Source: JAUIET01 sp964352475 (GTDB taxonomy: Bacteria; Pseudomonadota; Gammaproteobacteria; Pseudomonadales; JAUIET01). From it: a stretch of 64,000 nt of DNA. The DNA lies in assembly GCA_964352475.1 (NCBI GenBank), contig CAYGSL010000001.1, positions 62,001-126,000 of the forward strand, written 5' to 3'. Below the pieces are notes generated by a model. It made no database searches. It was not told where the DNA came from and saw nothing but the letters and a program-made list of their open reading frames with translations. Position numbers and translations under genes: made by a program. Shown here piece by piece: positions 17,705 through 26,550 of this stretch; position 1 is the first letter of the stretch; each line of letters opens with the position of its first letter.

Positions 17705-18656
17705 GCAAAATACGATATCCATGAGCGGTTTAAAGGTGTTTTCCAGCGCCGCCCGACATTTGAGTTTCACCCTGGCGGCACAGGAGCTTGGCCTGAGTCA
17801 GCCGGCGGTTAGCCATGCGGTTAAGCAGCTTGAGAAGCAAGTAGGAACTCCATTGTTCGCCAGGCAGCATCGCAGTTTGGTGCTGACGGCCGCTGGGGAG
17901 AAGTTCTACAGTGATGTCACAATAGGCTTAAGTCATATTGAGCAATCGGTGCAGTCGCTGCAACTTATGGCTGCTAATGATGAACGCGTTACTCTTTCCA
18001 TCTCAACGGCGTTCGCCACTCATTGGCTACTGCCACGGGTAGCGAGTTTCAAGGCGACGCATCCGCATATTGACTTGCGTTTTCAAACCACGGCCTATGA
18101 TATCGATTTAAACCAGGCCGGCATTGGTCTGGGCGTACGATATGGGGATGGGCGCTGGCCTAACTACCACAGCTGGCGTATTTTCGACGAGGAAGTGCTG
18201 GCAGTGTGCAGTCCTGATTACCTTGCCGGCAAGACGCTGCGTGACCCGGTGGCATTGCAACGGCACGCTTTAATTCACCTGGATGAACCGCACAGAACAC
18301 GAATGGATTGGCGGCGCTGGTTTTCGCACCTGGGTATCGAAGCGCACGCTATGAACCTGGCGTTGAATCTTAATGATTACGCAATTGTTTTACAAGCGGC
18401 CATTGAAGGGCAAGGTATTGCCTTGGGCTGGCGGTATATTGTGGACAGGCTACTGGCAAACGGCCAGTTGGTGCCCGCTTCCAAGCATTCGGTACGCTCG
18501 GAAAAAGGATTCTACCTGGTTAGCCCGGCCAATATACCTCTAACATCATATACTGAAACCGTTAGAGACTGGATGCTCACCGAAGCCGGTCAATCGCCCG
18601 CTTCGAACTCCAGCAGTTCTGCGCCTCCATCTACCAGCTCGCCCGCTTTGAAGTAA
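17703..18656 (+). CDS. LysR-family transcriptional regulator (GcvA-like)
   Basis: 317 residues: an N-terminal winged helix-turn-helix (FSSAARHLSFTLAAQELGLSQPAVSHAVKQLEKQVGTPLFAR, about 11-55) and a periplasmic-binding-like effector domain (from about 95). The helix sequence is typical of the GcvA/AmpR branch. It is divergent from mttB 2, so control of the methylated-amine island is the simplest inference. Its last 21 codons and stop lie opposite the 3' end of liuD. That tail (SPASNSSSSAPPSTSSPALK) is low complexity, which suggests loss of an earlier stop and read-on into the neighbour. Confidence 0.9.
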   Translation: MQNTISMSGLKVFSSAARHLSFTLAAQELGLSQPAVSHAVKQLEKQVGTPLFARQHRSLVLTAAGEKFYSDVTIGLSHIEQSVQSLQLMAANDERVTLSISTAFATHWLLPRVASFKATHPHIDLRFQTTAYDIDLNQAGIGLGVRYGDGRWPNYHSWRIFDEEVLAVCSPDYLAGKTLRDPVALQRHALIHLDEPHRTRMDWRRWFSHLGIEAHAMNLALNLNDYAIVLQAAIEGQGIALGWRYIVDRLLANGQLVPASKHSVRSEKGFYLVSPANIPLTSYTETVRDWMLTEAGQSPASNSSSSAPPSTSSPALK

Positions 18657-20602
18657 AATTGTTTTACGGTGCCAGCACTAGGTGCGCGTATGGTGTGCTC
18701 CATTTTCATGGCTTCCATCACAAGCAATGAATCCCCGGTATTTACTCGCGAGCCTTCATCTACCAGTAGGCTGATCATGGTGCCATTCATGGGTGCGCGC
18801 AAGCCGCTACCAGCGGCTGAATCCTCGCCTACGCCAAGATCAGGTGGTACCAGGGAAAAACTTGTTACGCCTTCTTCCAGGAACATACTTATCTCATCGG
18901 TATGCTGCGCAACGAAAAGCTTAACTTTGCGGCCGTTAACTGAGGCGTGCAAACAATCGTCTTGCAAATAACCACTCACGTTAAAGCTTGAGTCATTCAC
19001 TACGACCTTAAAACCAGCTTCGCCATGACTTGTAATCGCGACTACATGCTCGTTGCCACCAAGTGAAATATGGTATTCCATTTCGGCAGAGCGATGGTGG
19101 CGCCACCTCCGACTATCGAACCAGGGAGAATTAGCATCGGTAGAATTACTGCGCGCCTGTTCCAGTTGCTGCTGAGCGCGCAAACTTAGATACAAAGCGG
19201 CCAATGGCAGTACCTGGTCGATATTGCATTCTTTTTCTCTAAAAATAAGCGCACTGTTTTTTTCGATAAAGCCAGTGTCTAAATCAGCCTTACGAAAAGG
19301 CTCACTGCCAGCAAGGTTTGCCAAAAACTCGATATTCGTTTTCATACCGGCAATACGATATTGCTTTAGCGCTTTTACGAGTCGCTGTAAGGCTTTCTCG
19401 CGGCTTTCATCCCAGGTGACAAGCTTGGCAATCATGGGGTCGTAATACACGCTGACCTCATCACCTTGCACGACGCCGGTGTCTACGCGAACAAATTCTG
19501 ATTGTTCAGGAATGCGCAAGTACGCTAGTTGGCCGGTGACTGGAAGGAAATCGTTATCAGGGTCTTCTGCGTAAATACGCGCTTCAAAAGCATGGCCCGA
19601 CAGACTCAATTCATTTTGCGCTTTTGGTAAAGTTTCTCCAGCGGCCACCCGCAGTTGCCAATCCACCAGGTCTACACCCGTAATCATTTCGGTCACAGGG
19701 TGTTCAACCTGCAAGCGTGTATTCATCTCCATGAAATAAAAAGAGCCGTCGCTGTCGAGCAGAAACTCAACGGTACCAGCGCCTTCATAGTTGATTGCCT
19801 GGGCTGCGCGAATGGCGGCATCTCCCATTTGCTGGCGCAACTCAGCAGTCATGCCGGGTGCCGGAGCCTCCTCTATGACTTTTTGATGGCGACGTTGCAC
19901 AGAGCAATCGCGTTCGAACAAATACACTGCATTACCATGTGCATCGCAGAACACTTGTATCTCAACATGACGCGGCTGGGTTAAGTATTTCTCTACCAAC
20001 ATGTCGTCGTTGTTAAAACTGCTTTTCGCCTCCCTTCGCGCTGCCGCCAAAGCCTCATCAAATTCAGCGGCCGACCATACCTGGCGCATACCTTTGCCAC
20101 CGCCACCGGCAACCGCTTTTAGCAGCACAGGATAGTTCATCTCGTCAGCGGCTTGCTTGAGAATAGCATCGCTTTGATCATCGCCGTGATAACCGGGCAC
20201 CAGGGGAACACCGGCTTTCTCCATAATCTGCTTGGCGGCTGACTTGGAGCCCATCGCTTCAATTGCTGCCACCGGCGGGCCGATAAACACAATGTCGGCT
20301 TTTTTGCAGGCTAGACAAAACTCAGCATTTTCTGAAAGGAATCCATAGCCAGGGTGAATCGCTTGTGCACCGGTGCTGCGGGCCGCTTCCAGCACGCGCT
20401 CAAATTGCAAATACGATTCTCTGGATGGGGAGTCGCCAATATACACCGCCTCATCCGCCATGCGCACATGCAAAGCATCGCGATCAGCGTCGCTGTAGAC
20501 AGCCACGGTAGAAATGCCCTGTTTGGACGCGGTGCGTATTACGCGGCAAGCAATTTCACCACGGTTGGCGATGAGAATTTTATCAAATTGTTTGTTCGTC
20601 AT
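18590..20602 (-). CDS. liuD: Methylcrotonoyl-CoA carboxylase, biotin-containing alpha subunit
   Basis: 670-residue subunit of 3-methylcrotonyl-CoA carboxylase (leucine degradation). Biotin carboxylase domain at the N-terminus (KILIANRGEIACRVIRTA; GGGGKGMRQVW ATP-grasp loop; EMNTRLQVEHPVTEMITG), then a linker domain and a C-terminal biotinyl domain with VMEAMKMEHTI, whose Lys is biotinylated. ATG 20602 was chosen, 11 bases from the stop of liuB; a longer frame to 20644 overlaps liuB. The operon order liuR-liuA-liuB-liuD fixes the role. Other biotin carboxylases such as propionyl-CoA carboxylase are less likely in this context. Confidence 0.93.
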   Translation of the reverse strand: MTNKQFDKILIANRGEIACRVIRTASKQGISTVAVYSDADRDALHVRMADEAVYIGDSPSRESYLQFERVLEAARSTGAQAIHPGYGFLSENAEFCLACKKADIVFIGPPVAAIEAMGSKSAAKQIMEKAGVPLVPGYHGDDQSDAILKQAADEMNYPVLLKAVAGGGGKGMRQVWSAAEFDEALAAARREAKSSFNNDDMLVEKYLTQPRHVEIQVFCDAHGNAVYLFERDCSVQRRHQKVIEEAPAPGMTAELRQQMGDAAIRAAQAINYEGAGTVEFLLDSDGSFYFMEMNTRLQVEHPVTEMITGVDLVDWQLRVAAGETLPKAQNELSLSGHAFEARIYAEDPDNDFLPVTGQLAYLRIPEQSEFVRVDTGVVQGDEVSVYYDPMIAKLVTWDESREKALQRLVKALKQYRIAGMKTNIEFLANLAGSEPFRKADLDTGFIEKNSALIFREKECNIDQVLPLAALYLSLRAQQQLEQARSNSTDANSPWFDSRRWRHHRSAEMEYHISLGGNEHVVAITSHGEAGFKVVVNDSSFNVSGYLQDDCLHASVNGRKVKLFVAQHTDEISMFLEEGVTSFSLVPPDLGVGEDSAAGSGLRAPMNGTMISLLVDEGSRVNTGDSLLVMEAMKMEHTIRAPSAGTVKQFYFKAGELVDGGAELLEFEAGD

Positions 20603-20612
20603 TTCACCGCGC

Positions 20613-22223
20613 TCACATTCGGAACACGCCGAATCGACTTTCATCGATCGGTCTATTCAGGCTGGCTGATATTGATAAACCCAAGACCATTCTGGTATCT
20701 GCCGGGTCGATTACACCGTCATCCCACAATCGAGCTGAGGCATAATACGGATGTCCTTGATGCTCATAATTGTCGATGATGGGCTGCTTGAACTCTGCCT
20801 CTTCAGCCTCTGACCAAGTCTCGCCCTTGGCGGTAATTTGCTCGCGTTTGATTTGCGCAAGCACCGCCGCGGCTTGTTCACCACCCATTACGGATATACG
20901 TGCGTTTGGCCACATGAATAAGAACCGTGGGTCATACGCGCGACCACACATACCGTAGTTGCCTGCACCAAACGAGCCGCCAATCAGCACCGTGAATTTA
21001 GGTACCGCTACTGTAGATACCGCAGTGACCATTTTCGCACCGTGTTTTGCAATGCCTTCATGTTCGTACTGTTTACCTACCATAAAACCGGTGATGTTCT
21101 GTAAGAACACCAGCGGTATTTTTCGCTGCCCGCACAGTTCAACGAAATGCGCACCTTTCTGTGCCGAGTCACTGAATAGAATTCCGTTGTTGGCAACAAT
21201 GCCGACAGGATAGCCGAAGATACGAGCAAAGCCACAGACCAGGGTTGTGCCAAAGCGAGCTTTGAATTCGTCAAATTCCGAGCCGTCTACTATGCGCGCA
21301 ATTACTTCTCTAACGTCATAGGGTTGGCGCTTGTCATTTGGGATAACACCGTACAATTCCTTGGCGTCGTACAAGGGTTCTGCGGAGTCGGTAACGTCCA
21401 AACCGATTTCTTTTTTTCGATTAAGCCTGGCCACAGCGTCACGTACCAATTGCAATGCGTGATGATCATTCTGTGCCAGGTGATCAGCCACACCCGAAAT
21501 TCGAGTATGCACATCTCCGCCACCGAGTTCTTCTGCTGTCACTTCCTCACCGGTTGCCGCTTTCACCAACGGTGGGCCACCCAGAAAAATGGTGCCCTGC
21601 TCTTTCACAATAATCGATTCATCCGCCATAGCAGGCACGTAAGCACCACCCGCTGTGCAAGACCCCATTACCGCGGCTATCTGAGGAATACCTTTCGCCG
21701 ACATGTTGGCCTGATTAAAGAAAATATGCCCAAAGTGATCTCGGTCTGGAAAAATGTCGTCTTGCAGAGGCAGGTTAGCGCCACCAGAGTCCACCAGATA
21801 AATACATGGCAAATGATTTTCTGCAGCAATGGTTTGCGCACGCAGATGTTTTTTTACGGTAATTGGGTAATAACTGCCGCCTTTGATCGTCGCGTCATTA
21901 GCCACTATCAAGCATTCTTGCCCGCTAACCCTACCAATTCCGGTAATTACACCTCCAGCATTGACCTGATCTTTCCCATAAAGCTGGTAACCAGCCAGTT
22001 GCGAGAACTCCAGAAAAGGCGAGCCCTCATCAAGCAAGCCCGCAACACGATCTCTTGGCAGCAGCTTTCCGCGACTGACATGGCGCTCACGCGATTTTTC
22101 ATTACCGCCCAAACTGATCTCAGCCAGCTTCTCACCCAGGTCATCGACCTGCGCCTGCATGTGCGCGACATTCTCATTAAAGTCGCCAGCTCTGGTGTTC
22201 AAATTTGTTTTTATAATCGGCAT
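20613..22223 (-). CDS. liuB: Methylcrotonoyl-CoA carboxylase, carboxyltransferase beta subunit
   Basis: 536-residue acyl-CoA carboxyltransferase subunit. Crotonase-like N and C halves are visible, with GGGVITGIGRVSGQECLIVAND, YLVDSGGANLPLQ and ITGFMVGKQYEHEGIAKHGAKMV typical of the methylcrotonyl-CoA enzyme. ATG 22223 was preferred to a TTG two codons upstream because AGGGG lies at a suitable distance. It transfers carboxyl from biotin on LiuD to 3-methylcrotonyl-CoA, giving 3-methylglutaconyl-CoA. It starts 11 bases after liuA. Confidence 0.94.
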   Translation of the reverse strand: MPIIKTNLNTRAGDFNENVAHMQAQVDDLGEKLAEISLGGNEKSRERHVSRGKLLPRDRVAGLLDEGSPFLEFSQLAGYQLYGKDQVNAGGVITGIGRVSGQECLIVANDATIKGGSYYPITVKKHLRAQTIAAENHLPCIYLVDSGGANLPLQDDIFPDRDHFGHIFFNQANMSAKGIPQIAAVMGSCTAGGAYVPAMADESIIVKEQGTIFLGGPPLVKAATGEEVTAEELGGGDVHTRISGVADHLAQNDHHALQLVRDAVARLNRKKEIGLDVTDSAEPLYDAKELYGVIPNDKRQPYDVREVIARIVDGSEFDEFKARFGTTLVCGFARIFGYPVGIVANNGILFSDSAQKGAHFVELCGQRKIPLVFLQNITGFMVGKQYEHEGIAKHGAKMVTAVSTVAVPKFTVLIGGSFGAGNYGMCGRAYDPRFLFMWPNARISVMGGEQAAAVLAQIKREQITAKGETWSEAEEAEFKQPIIDNYEHQGHPYYASARLWDDGVIDPADTRMVLGLSISASLNRPIDESRFGVFRM

Positions 22224-22234
22224 AGCCAACGCCC

Positions 22235-23404
22235 CTATTGAGTATCGTTAAACAATTCACGACCGATTAGCATGCGTCTAATCTCGGAGGTACCTGCACC
22301 AATTTCATACAGTTTGGCATCGCGTAGCAGGCGCCCGGTTGGAAATTCATTGATATAGCCATTGCCGCCCAGTAGTTGAATGGCATCAAGCGCCATTTGG
22401 GTGGCTTGTTCGGCGGTGTACAGTATCACTGCGGCGGCGTCTTTCCGGCTGCTTTCGCCACGGTCACATGCTTTGGCAACCGTATACAGGAAGGCGCGTG
22501 ACGCATTCATCACGGTATACATATCAGCGACTTTGCCTTGTATCAGCTGAAACTCACCAATCGATTGGCCAAATTGTTTGCGATCATGAATGTAGGGCAA
22601 AACCGCATCCACGCAGGCAAGCATAATGCCGGTTGGCCCACCGGATAGAACCGTGCGCTCGAAATCCAGGCCGCTCATCAAAATACCCACGCCCTGCCCC
22701 TCTTGGCCAAGCACGTTTTCAGCCGGCACTTCGCAGCCCTCAAACACCAGCTCACAAGTGTTTGATCCGCGCATACCCAGCTTGTCCAGCTTCTGCGCTT
22801 GCGAGAAGCCTGGGAAATCTCGCTCTACAATGAAAGCAGTGATGCCCCGGGAACCACCGTCTGGATCGGTTTTGGCGTATATCACATAAGTGTGCGCATC
22901 TGGACCATTGGTGATCCACATTTTATTGCCATTGAGTATGTACTTGTCGCCCTGTTTCACGGCTTTAAGTTTCATGCTGACCACATCGGAACCGGCGCCG
23001 GGCTCAGACATTGCCAAAGCGCCAACATGCTCACCTGAACAAAGGCCTGGCAGGTATTTTTCTTTCTGGGCGTCGTTGCCGTTCCTGAAAATCTGGTTCA
23101 CACAGAGGTTGGAATGCGCACCATAGGAAAGACCTACGGAGGCAGACGCGCGCGATATTTCTTCCATCGCAACCACATGCGCCAGATAGCCCATGTCGGA
23201 ACCTCCGTACTGCTCGCTGACCGTGATTCCAAGCAAGCCCATATCGCCAAATTTCTTCCACATATCCATGGGGAAATTATTAGTTTGGTCTATATCGGCA
23301 GCTCGCGGTGCCAGCTCTGCATCACAAAATGCGCGCACACTGTCGCGCAACATGTCTATGTCTTCGCCTAGATCAAAATTCAGTGTGGGATAGGTAATAG
23401 CCAT
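22235..23404 (-). CDS. liuA: Isovaleryl-CoA dehydrogenase
   Basis: 389-residue acyl-CoA dehydrogenase with the family blocks GALAMSEPGAGSDVVSMKL, KMWITNGPDAHTYVIYAKT and QLLGGNGYINEFPTGRLLRDAKLYEIGAGTSEI. The N-terminus (TLNFDLGEDIDMLRDSVRAF) and the operon context identify isovaleryl-CoA dehydrogenase, which makes 3-methylcrotonyl-CoA in leucine degradation. FAD is the cofactor and electrons pass to an electron-transfer flavoprotein. ATG 23404 lies 7 bases after the liuR stop; a longer frame to 23452 overlaps liuR. Confidence 0.94.
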   Translation of the reverse strand: MAITYPTLNFDLGEDIDMLRDSVRAFCDAELAPRAADIDQTNNFPMDMWKKFGDMGLLGITVSEQYGGSDMGYLAHVVAMEEISRASASVGLSYGAHSNLCVNQIFRNGNDAQKEKYLPGLCSGEHVGALAMSEPGAGSDVVSMKLKAVKQGDKYILNGNKMWITNGPDAHTYVIYAKTDPDGGSRGITAFIVERDFPGFSQAQKLDKLGMRGSNTCELVFEGCEVPAENVLGQEGQGVGILMSGLDFERTVLSGGPTGIMLACVDAVLPYIHDRKQFGQSIGEFQLIQGKVADMYTVMNASRAFLYTVAKACDRGESSRKDAAAVILYTAEQATQMALDAIQLLGGNGYINEFPTGRLLRDAKLYEIGAGTSEIRRMLIGRELFNDTQ

Positions 23405-23411
23405 GCTAGCC

Positions 23412-23798
23412 TCAATGTTTGTTGGATCTAAGGGCTTTCTCACAGCGGCCACGAACTTCCTGTAGCCCCGCTATAAGCTGTTGAATGTCATCTATCTGGC
23501 GCTCTAATTGCGCCTGCTTAACGTTTACCTTATCGAGCAAGAACCGATACTGTCGCTCATTACTGCTGCCCGGAGCATACATATCGATGATCTCGCGGCT
23601 CTCATCCAGCGATAGGCCAGCACGTTTGCCACGCAGAATTAATTCCAGGCGGACTCTGTCAGCCTTGTTGTAAATACGATGCTGACCATTGCGTACCGGG
23701 CTGAGCAAACCCTTTTCTTCGTAGAAACGAATTGTTCTGCTGGTCACATCAAACTCTTTAGCGAGTTCAGATATGGTGAAATGCGTGGTGTCTGGCAT
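23412..23798 (-). CDS. liuR: MerR-family regulator of leucine/isovalerate degradation
   Basis: 128-residue MerR-type regulator: an N-terminal helix-turn-helix (FTISELAKEFDVTSRTIRFYEEKGLLSP), the basic RNGQHRIYNKADRVRLELI wing and a C-terminal coiled coil (KVNVKQAQLERQIDDIQQLIAGLQEVRG). It is first in the liu operon, as in many Gammaproteobacteria, where LiuR controls branched-chain amino-acid degradation. ATG 23798 has AGGAAG 7 bases upstream. It probably controls itself and the operon through the operator at 23842-23857. Confidence 0.92.
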   Translation of the reverse strand: MPDTTHFTISELAKEFDVTSRTIRFYEEKGLLSPVRNGQHRIYNKADRVRLELILRGKRAGLSLDESREIIDMYAPGSSNERQYRFLLDKVNVKQAQLERQIDDIQQLIAGLQEVRGRCEKALRSNKH

Positions 23799-23822
23799 CA
23801 AAGGCTTCCTGATTTGGGAGAA

Positions 23823-23857
23823 ACTATAGAATAAGTTAACGTTAACGTCAACGTAAA
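23823..23857 (-). promoter_or_regulatory. liu operon promoter with LiuR operator
   Basis: On the minus strand a sigma-70 promoter reads TTGACG (23851-23846), a 17-base spacer and TATAGT (23828-23823). Overlapping the -35 is TTTACGTTGACGTTAA (23857-23842), which has the symmetry TTWACGT-NN-ACGTWAA that I recall as the LiuR operator. An adjacent 12-base palindrome GTTAACGTTAAC lies in the spacer (23835-23846). The -10 ends 24 bases before the liuR ATG. Confidence 0.8.
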
Positions 23858-24041
23858 GATCCCATCTAAACTACTCTATTCCAGTATCTGGTTTGCCGTA
23901 AACGCGCTGAATCGCCAGTATCTCCGTTAGCGCCCTTTACTCCGCGCCATTGCAGCCCTAGAGTAGCCTCGATCTCGGCATAGCGATTATCGTTTTCTCT
24001 ATGGCTGAAGAAGCCCCAGCCCTCTCAGGAGACAGCCGCCT

Positions 24042-25334
24042 ATGGCCGCAGGTGACAACGTAATACTCGGTACTCTGCAACGCAGCATTGACGTTCGCGA
24101 TAATGAACTGAAGGCAACTGTCTGTTCGTTTCTGTTCGTGTTTATTTTAATGGCGGCCTATTACGTGCTTAGGCCTGTGCGCGATGCCATGGCCAGTGAC
24201 TGGACCGATGCCGAAGTCAGTTGGCTCTGGACAATCAATTTTTTCATCAGCACCGCCATTGTGGCGCTGTATGGGCTGCTGGTGTCACGAGTGCGATTTT
24301 CCCGCCTGGTACCTACTGTCTATTTAGGGTTTGCCGCCAGCTTCGTCGCGTTCTACGTATTAGTCAGCAACGCAGCAGGCGACCTGGTCGATAAAAGTTT
24401 TTACGTGTGGGTTAGCGTCTTCGCCTTATTTCATGTGTCGGTTTTCTGGAGTTTTATGGCTGATACGTTTAACAAGAATCAGGCTGGGCGATTGTTTGGC
24501 AGTATTGGTGCTGGTGCCAGCCTGGGCGCCATTGCAGGCCCTGCATTCACAGCCTTGTTCGCGAACAATCTGGGTATTCAGTCATTGATGCTGATTGCAG
24601 CTACTATGCTGCTGTTACCAATCCCGTTGATCATTGCGCTGCAACGCTTGAAAGCGACGGAGCTGGGTAATCAATCCCTGGCACTGGATGACAGCACCAA
24701 ACGCATTGGCGGCAATCCGCTGAAAGGCTTTGTAGAGTTTTTTACCAACCCTTACCTGTTGGGCATAGGTCTATTCATAATTTTGTATACCGGTATCGGG
24801 TCGTTTATTTATTTCGAGCAAAAAAATCTGCTGGTCGATTATGATCGCGCTGCTCGAACCACTATTTACGGCTGGCGCGATCTGGCGGTTAATACACTCA
24901 CTTTTGTTCTGGCGTTCTTTGTGACTGGTCGCTTGGTGTCTAAGCTTGGTATGCCAAAAACACTGCCATTAATACCCATCATCATTATTGCTGGCATGCT
25001 GATACTGGCGTTCTCACCCGTGCTCATGATTGCAATTGGATTGCATGTTGTATCGCGAGCGGGTAATTACGGATTAACACGCCCAGCACGAGAAATGCTG
25101 TTTACGCAGGTAGACCAAGCCAGCCGTTTCAAGACAAAACCGGTGATAGACATAGTGGCTTATCGCGGCGGTGATGTAATGATGGGCTGGCTGTTTACAG
25201 GCTTAACCCAGGGTCTGGGCCTGGGTTTAGCGGCTGTAGCGGCGGTTGGCGCAGGCATTGCCGCACTGTGGGCGTTGGTTGGCGTGATGCTGGGCAGAGC
25301 GTATGAACGCAAAGGTGTGGCGGGTGATGAATAG
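24042..25334 (+). CDS. MFS/NTP-NDP translocase-like membrane carrier
   Basis: 430-residue inner-membrane protein with about 12 hydrophobic segments. The N-terminal block AAYYVLRPVRDAMAS and the FNKNQAGRLFGSIGAGASLGAIAGP loop are typical of a widespread free-living bacterial branch related to nucleotide (ATP/ADP) translocases and MFS carriers. GGAG lies before the ATG. The transported compound is unknown: nucleotide exchange is characteristic of intracellular bacteria and is not assumed here. It is monocistronic, divergent from liuR. Confidence 0.65.
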   Translation: MAAGDNVILGTLQRSIDVRDNELKATVCSFLFVFILMAAYYVLRPVRDAMASDWTDAEVSWLWTINFFISTAIVALYGLLVSRVRFSRLVPTVYLGFAASFVAFYVLVSNAAGDLVDKSFYVWVSVFALFHVSVFWSFMADTFNKNQAGRLFGSIGAGASLGAIAGPAFTALFANNLGIQSLMLIAATMLLLPIPLIIALQRLKATELGNQSLALDDSTKRIGGNPLKGFVEFFTNPYLLGIGLFIILYTGIGSFIYFEQKNLLVDYDRAARTTIYGWRDLAVNTLTFVLAFFVTGRLVSKLGMPKTLPLIPIIIIAGMLILAFSPVLMIAIGLHVVSRAGNYGLTRPAREMLFTQVDQASRFKTKPVIDIVAYRGGDVMMGWLFTGLTQGLGLGLAAVAAVGAGIAALWALVGVMLGRAYERKGVAGDE

Positions 25335-25366
25335 CCCATGGTCCTGCTCGAAACGGATTACGATCG

Positions 25367-25915
25367 CTAAAGTTCAACCGAACCTTTAAACATTCGCGTT
25401 GTGATGCTATCTGCGATTATTTCTGTGATGCTCAGCTCACCACTGCTGAACTTGTACAGGTATCGCCGCCCCCACAAAGCCCGTTCTGCCGGGAAATTTC
25501 TGAACAATTCTGAATCACGGGCAACCGCTGAGTAGCGAATATCAGCACGCTCGGCACCCAGTTTGCTCTCCAGCATTTCGCCGATTGGCCTGTTTCCCAA
25601 GGTCTGCAGCCAGGATTCGTGAGCCAAAACTTGTTCAGAGATAAGCGTTGAAGCAACAGCCGCTAATGAATGACCCACACTGATACGAACATCTCTGCGA
25701 TTCATTTCCGGCATGTCTGCAATTGCGCCTTGCTGCACCAGTTCTACGCCGACTTTGCCAAGTGCAAGGCTGGATAGGTAGTCTGTGAATAAGCCTCGCC
25801 AGGACAAAGCCTCACATTGTGGTTCGAAGCAGGCGGAGTTTTGGAACTGCGCATAATCAAGCCAGTTTGCGTCGTCCCGCATATAGGATAAAGGTGGATG
25901 TAGCCCTGCGGGCAT
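25367..25915 (-). CDS. Chorismate-lyase-like (UTRA-fold) protein
   Basis: 182-residue soluble protein. The C-terminal half (LGNRPIGEMLES near residue 106 and LWGRRYLYKFSSGELSITEIIADS near 146-169) resembles the chorismate lyase/UTRA fold: a conserved Gly-Pro pair before the loop and a 'WARRS...' type strand followed by an E-rich end. The start was set at ATG 25915; a TTG at 25957 would add 14 residues. It converges on the translocase-like gene. Whether it is a lyase or a ligand-binding relative cannot be settled by eye. Confidence 0.45.
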   Translation of the reverse strand: MPAGLHPPLSYMRDDANWLDYAQFQNSACFEPQCEALSWRGLFTDYLSSLALGKVGVELVQQGAIADMPEMNRRDVRISVGHSLAAVASTLISEQVLAHESWLQTLGNRPIGEMLESKLGAERADIRYSAVARDSELFRNFPAERALWGRRYLYKFSSGELSITEIIADSITTRMFKGSVEL

Positions 25916-26091
25916 GGATGATTCTCTGAGCAATGGAGTTACAAACAGGCTTTTCAAAGACCGTCGTGAGCCTCACATGATACAGGATAGTGTTCAGACG
26001 GAGCGCCACGACACTCTATGTCAGCATTTTTTCAGGATAAATTGAGCCTCAAAAGGTAGAATACCAGCTCGAGCAACGACGAAGAATTTTC

Positions 26092-26550
26092 ATGCGCTAT
26101 TGGCAGGATTGTATTGCAGGTGAGGCGTTCAACACTGATCAGATTACTCTGAGTGAACGTGATATTTTGGAGTTTGCAGCGGAGTTTGATCCACAGCCTT
26201 ATCATCTGGACCGCGAAGCTGGTGACAACTCAATCTTTGGCGGTTTGTGTGCCAGTGGCTGGCAGGTGTGCGCATTGATGATGCGCTTACTCACTGACAC
26301 CTTCAGAAGCAATGACATCGCGCTGATGGGAGTTCAAGGTGTTCCATCAATGCGCTGGAAAATTCCAGTATTCGCCGGCGACAGTTTATCCGGCGATATT
26401 AATGTGGATGCCCTGGAGCCCTCATCCGATCGCCACGACAGTGGACTCATGAAATGCAATGTAAGGGTTAAAAACCAAAAAGACGAGTATGTGATCGCTT
26501 TGCAAGCAAGTCTTTATGTTGCCCACGGAAAGAAGGTACAAAATGGGTGA
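26092..26550 (+). CDS. MaoC-like dehydratase-domain protein 1
   Basis: 152-residue single hot-dog-fold protein of the MaoC family. ITLSERDILEFAAEFDPQPYHLDREA is the R-hydratase-like signature (Asp and His of the catalytic D-x4-H pattern), followed by GGLCASGWQVCALMMRLLTD. It probably hydrates enoyl-CoA thioesters, alone or paired with the next gene, whose ATG overlaps its stop by 8 bases. Confidence 0.85.
   Translation: MRYWQDCIAGEAFNTDQITLSERDILEFAAEFDPQPYHLDREAGDNSIFGGLCASGWQVCALMMRLLTDTFRSNDIALMGVQGVPSMRWKIPVFAGDSLSGDINVDALEPSSDRHDSGLMKCNVRVKNQKDEYVIALQASLYVAHGKKVQNG

Noticed and set aside
20603..20644. Longer N-terminus for liuD
   Set aside because: Would overlap liuB and add a non-conserved Cys-rich stretch; ATG 20602 gives the standard biotin carboxylase start.
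21324..22241. 305-residue plus-strand open frame opposite liuB
   Set aside because: Shadow frame of a conserved carboxyltransferase gene; no family features.
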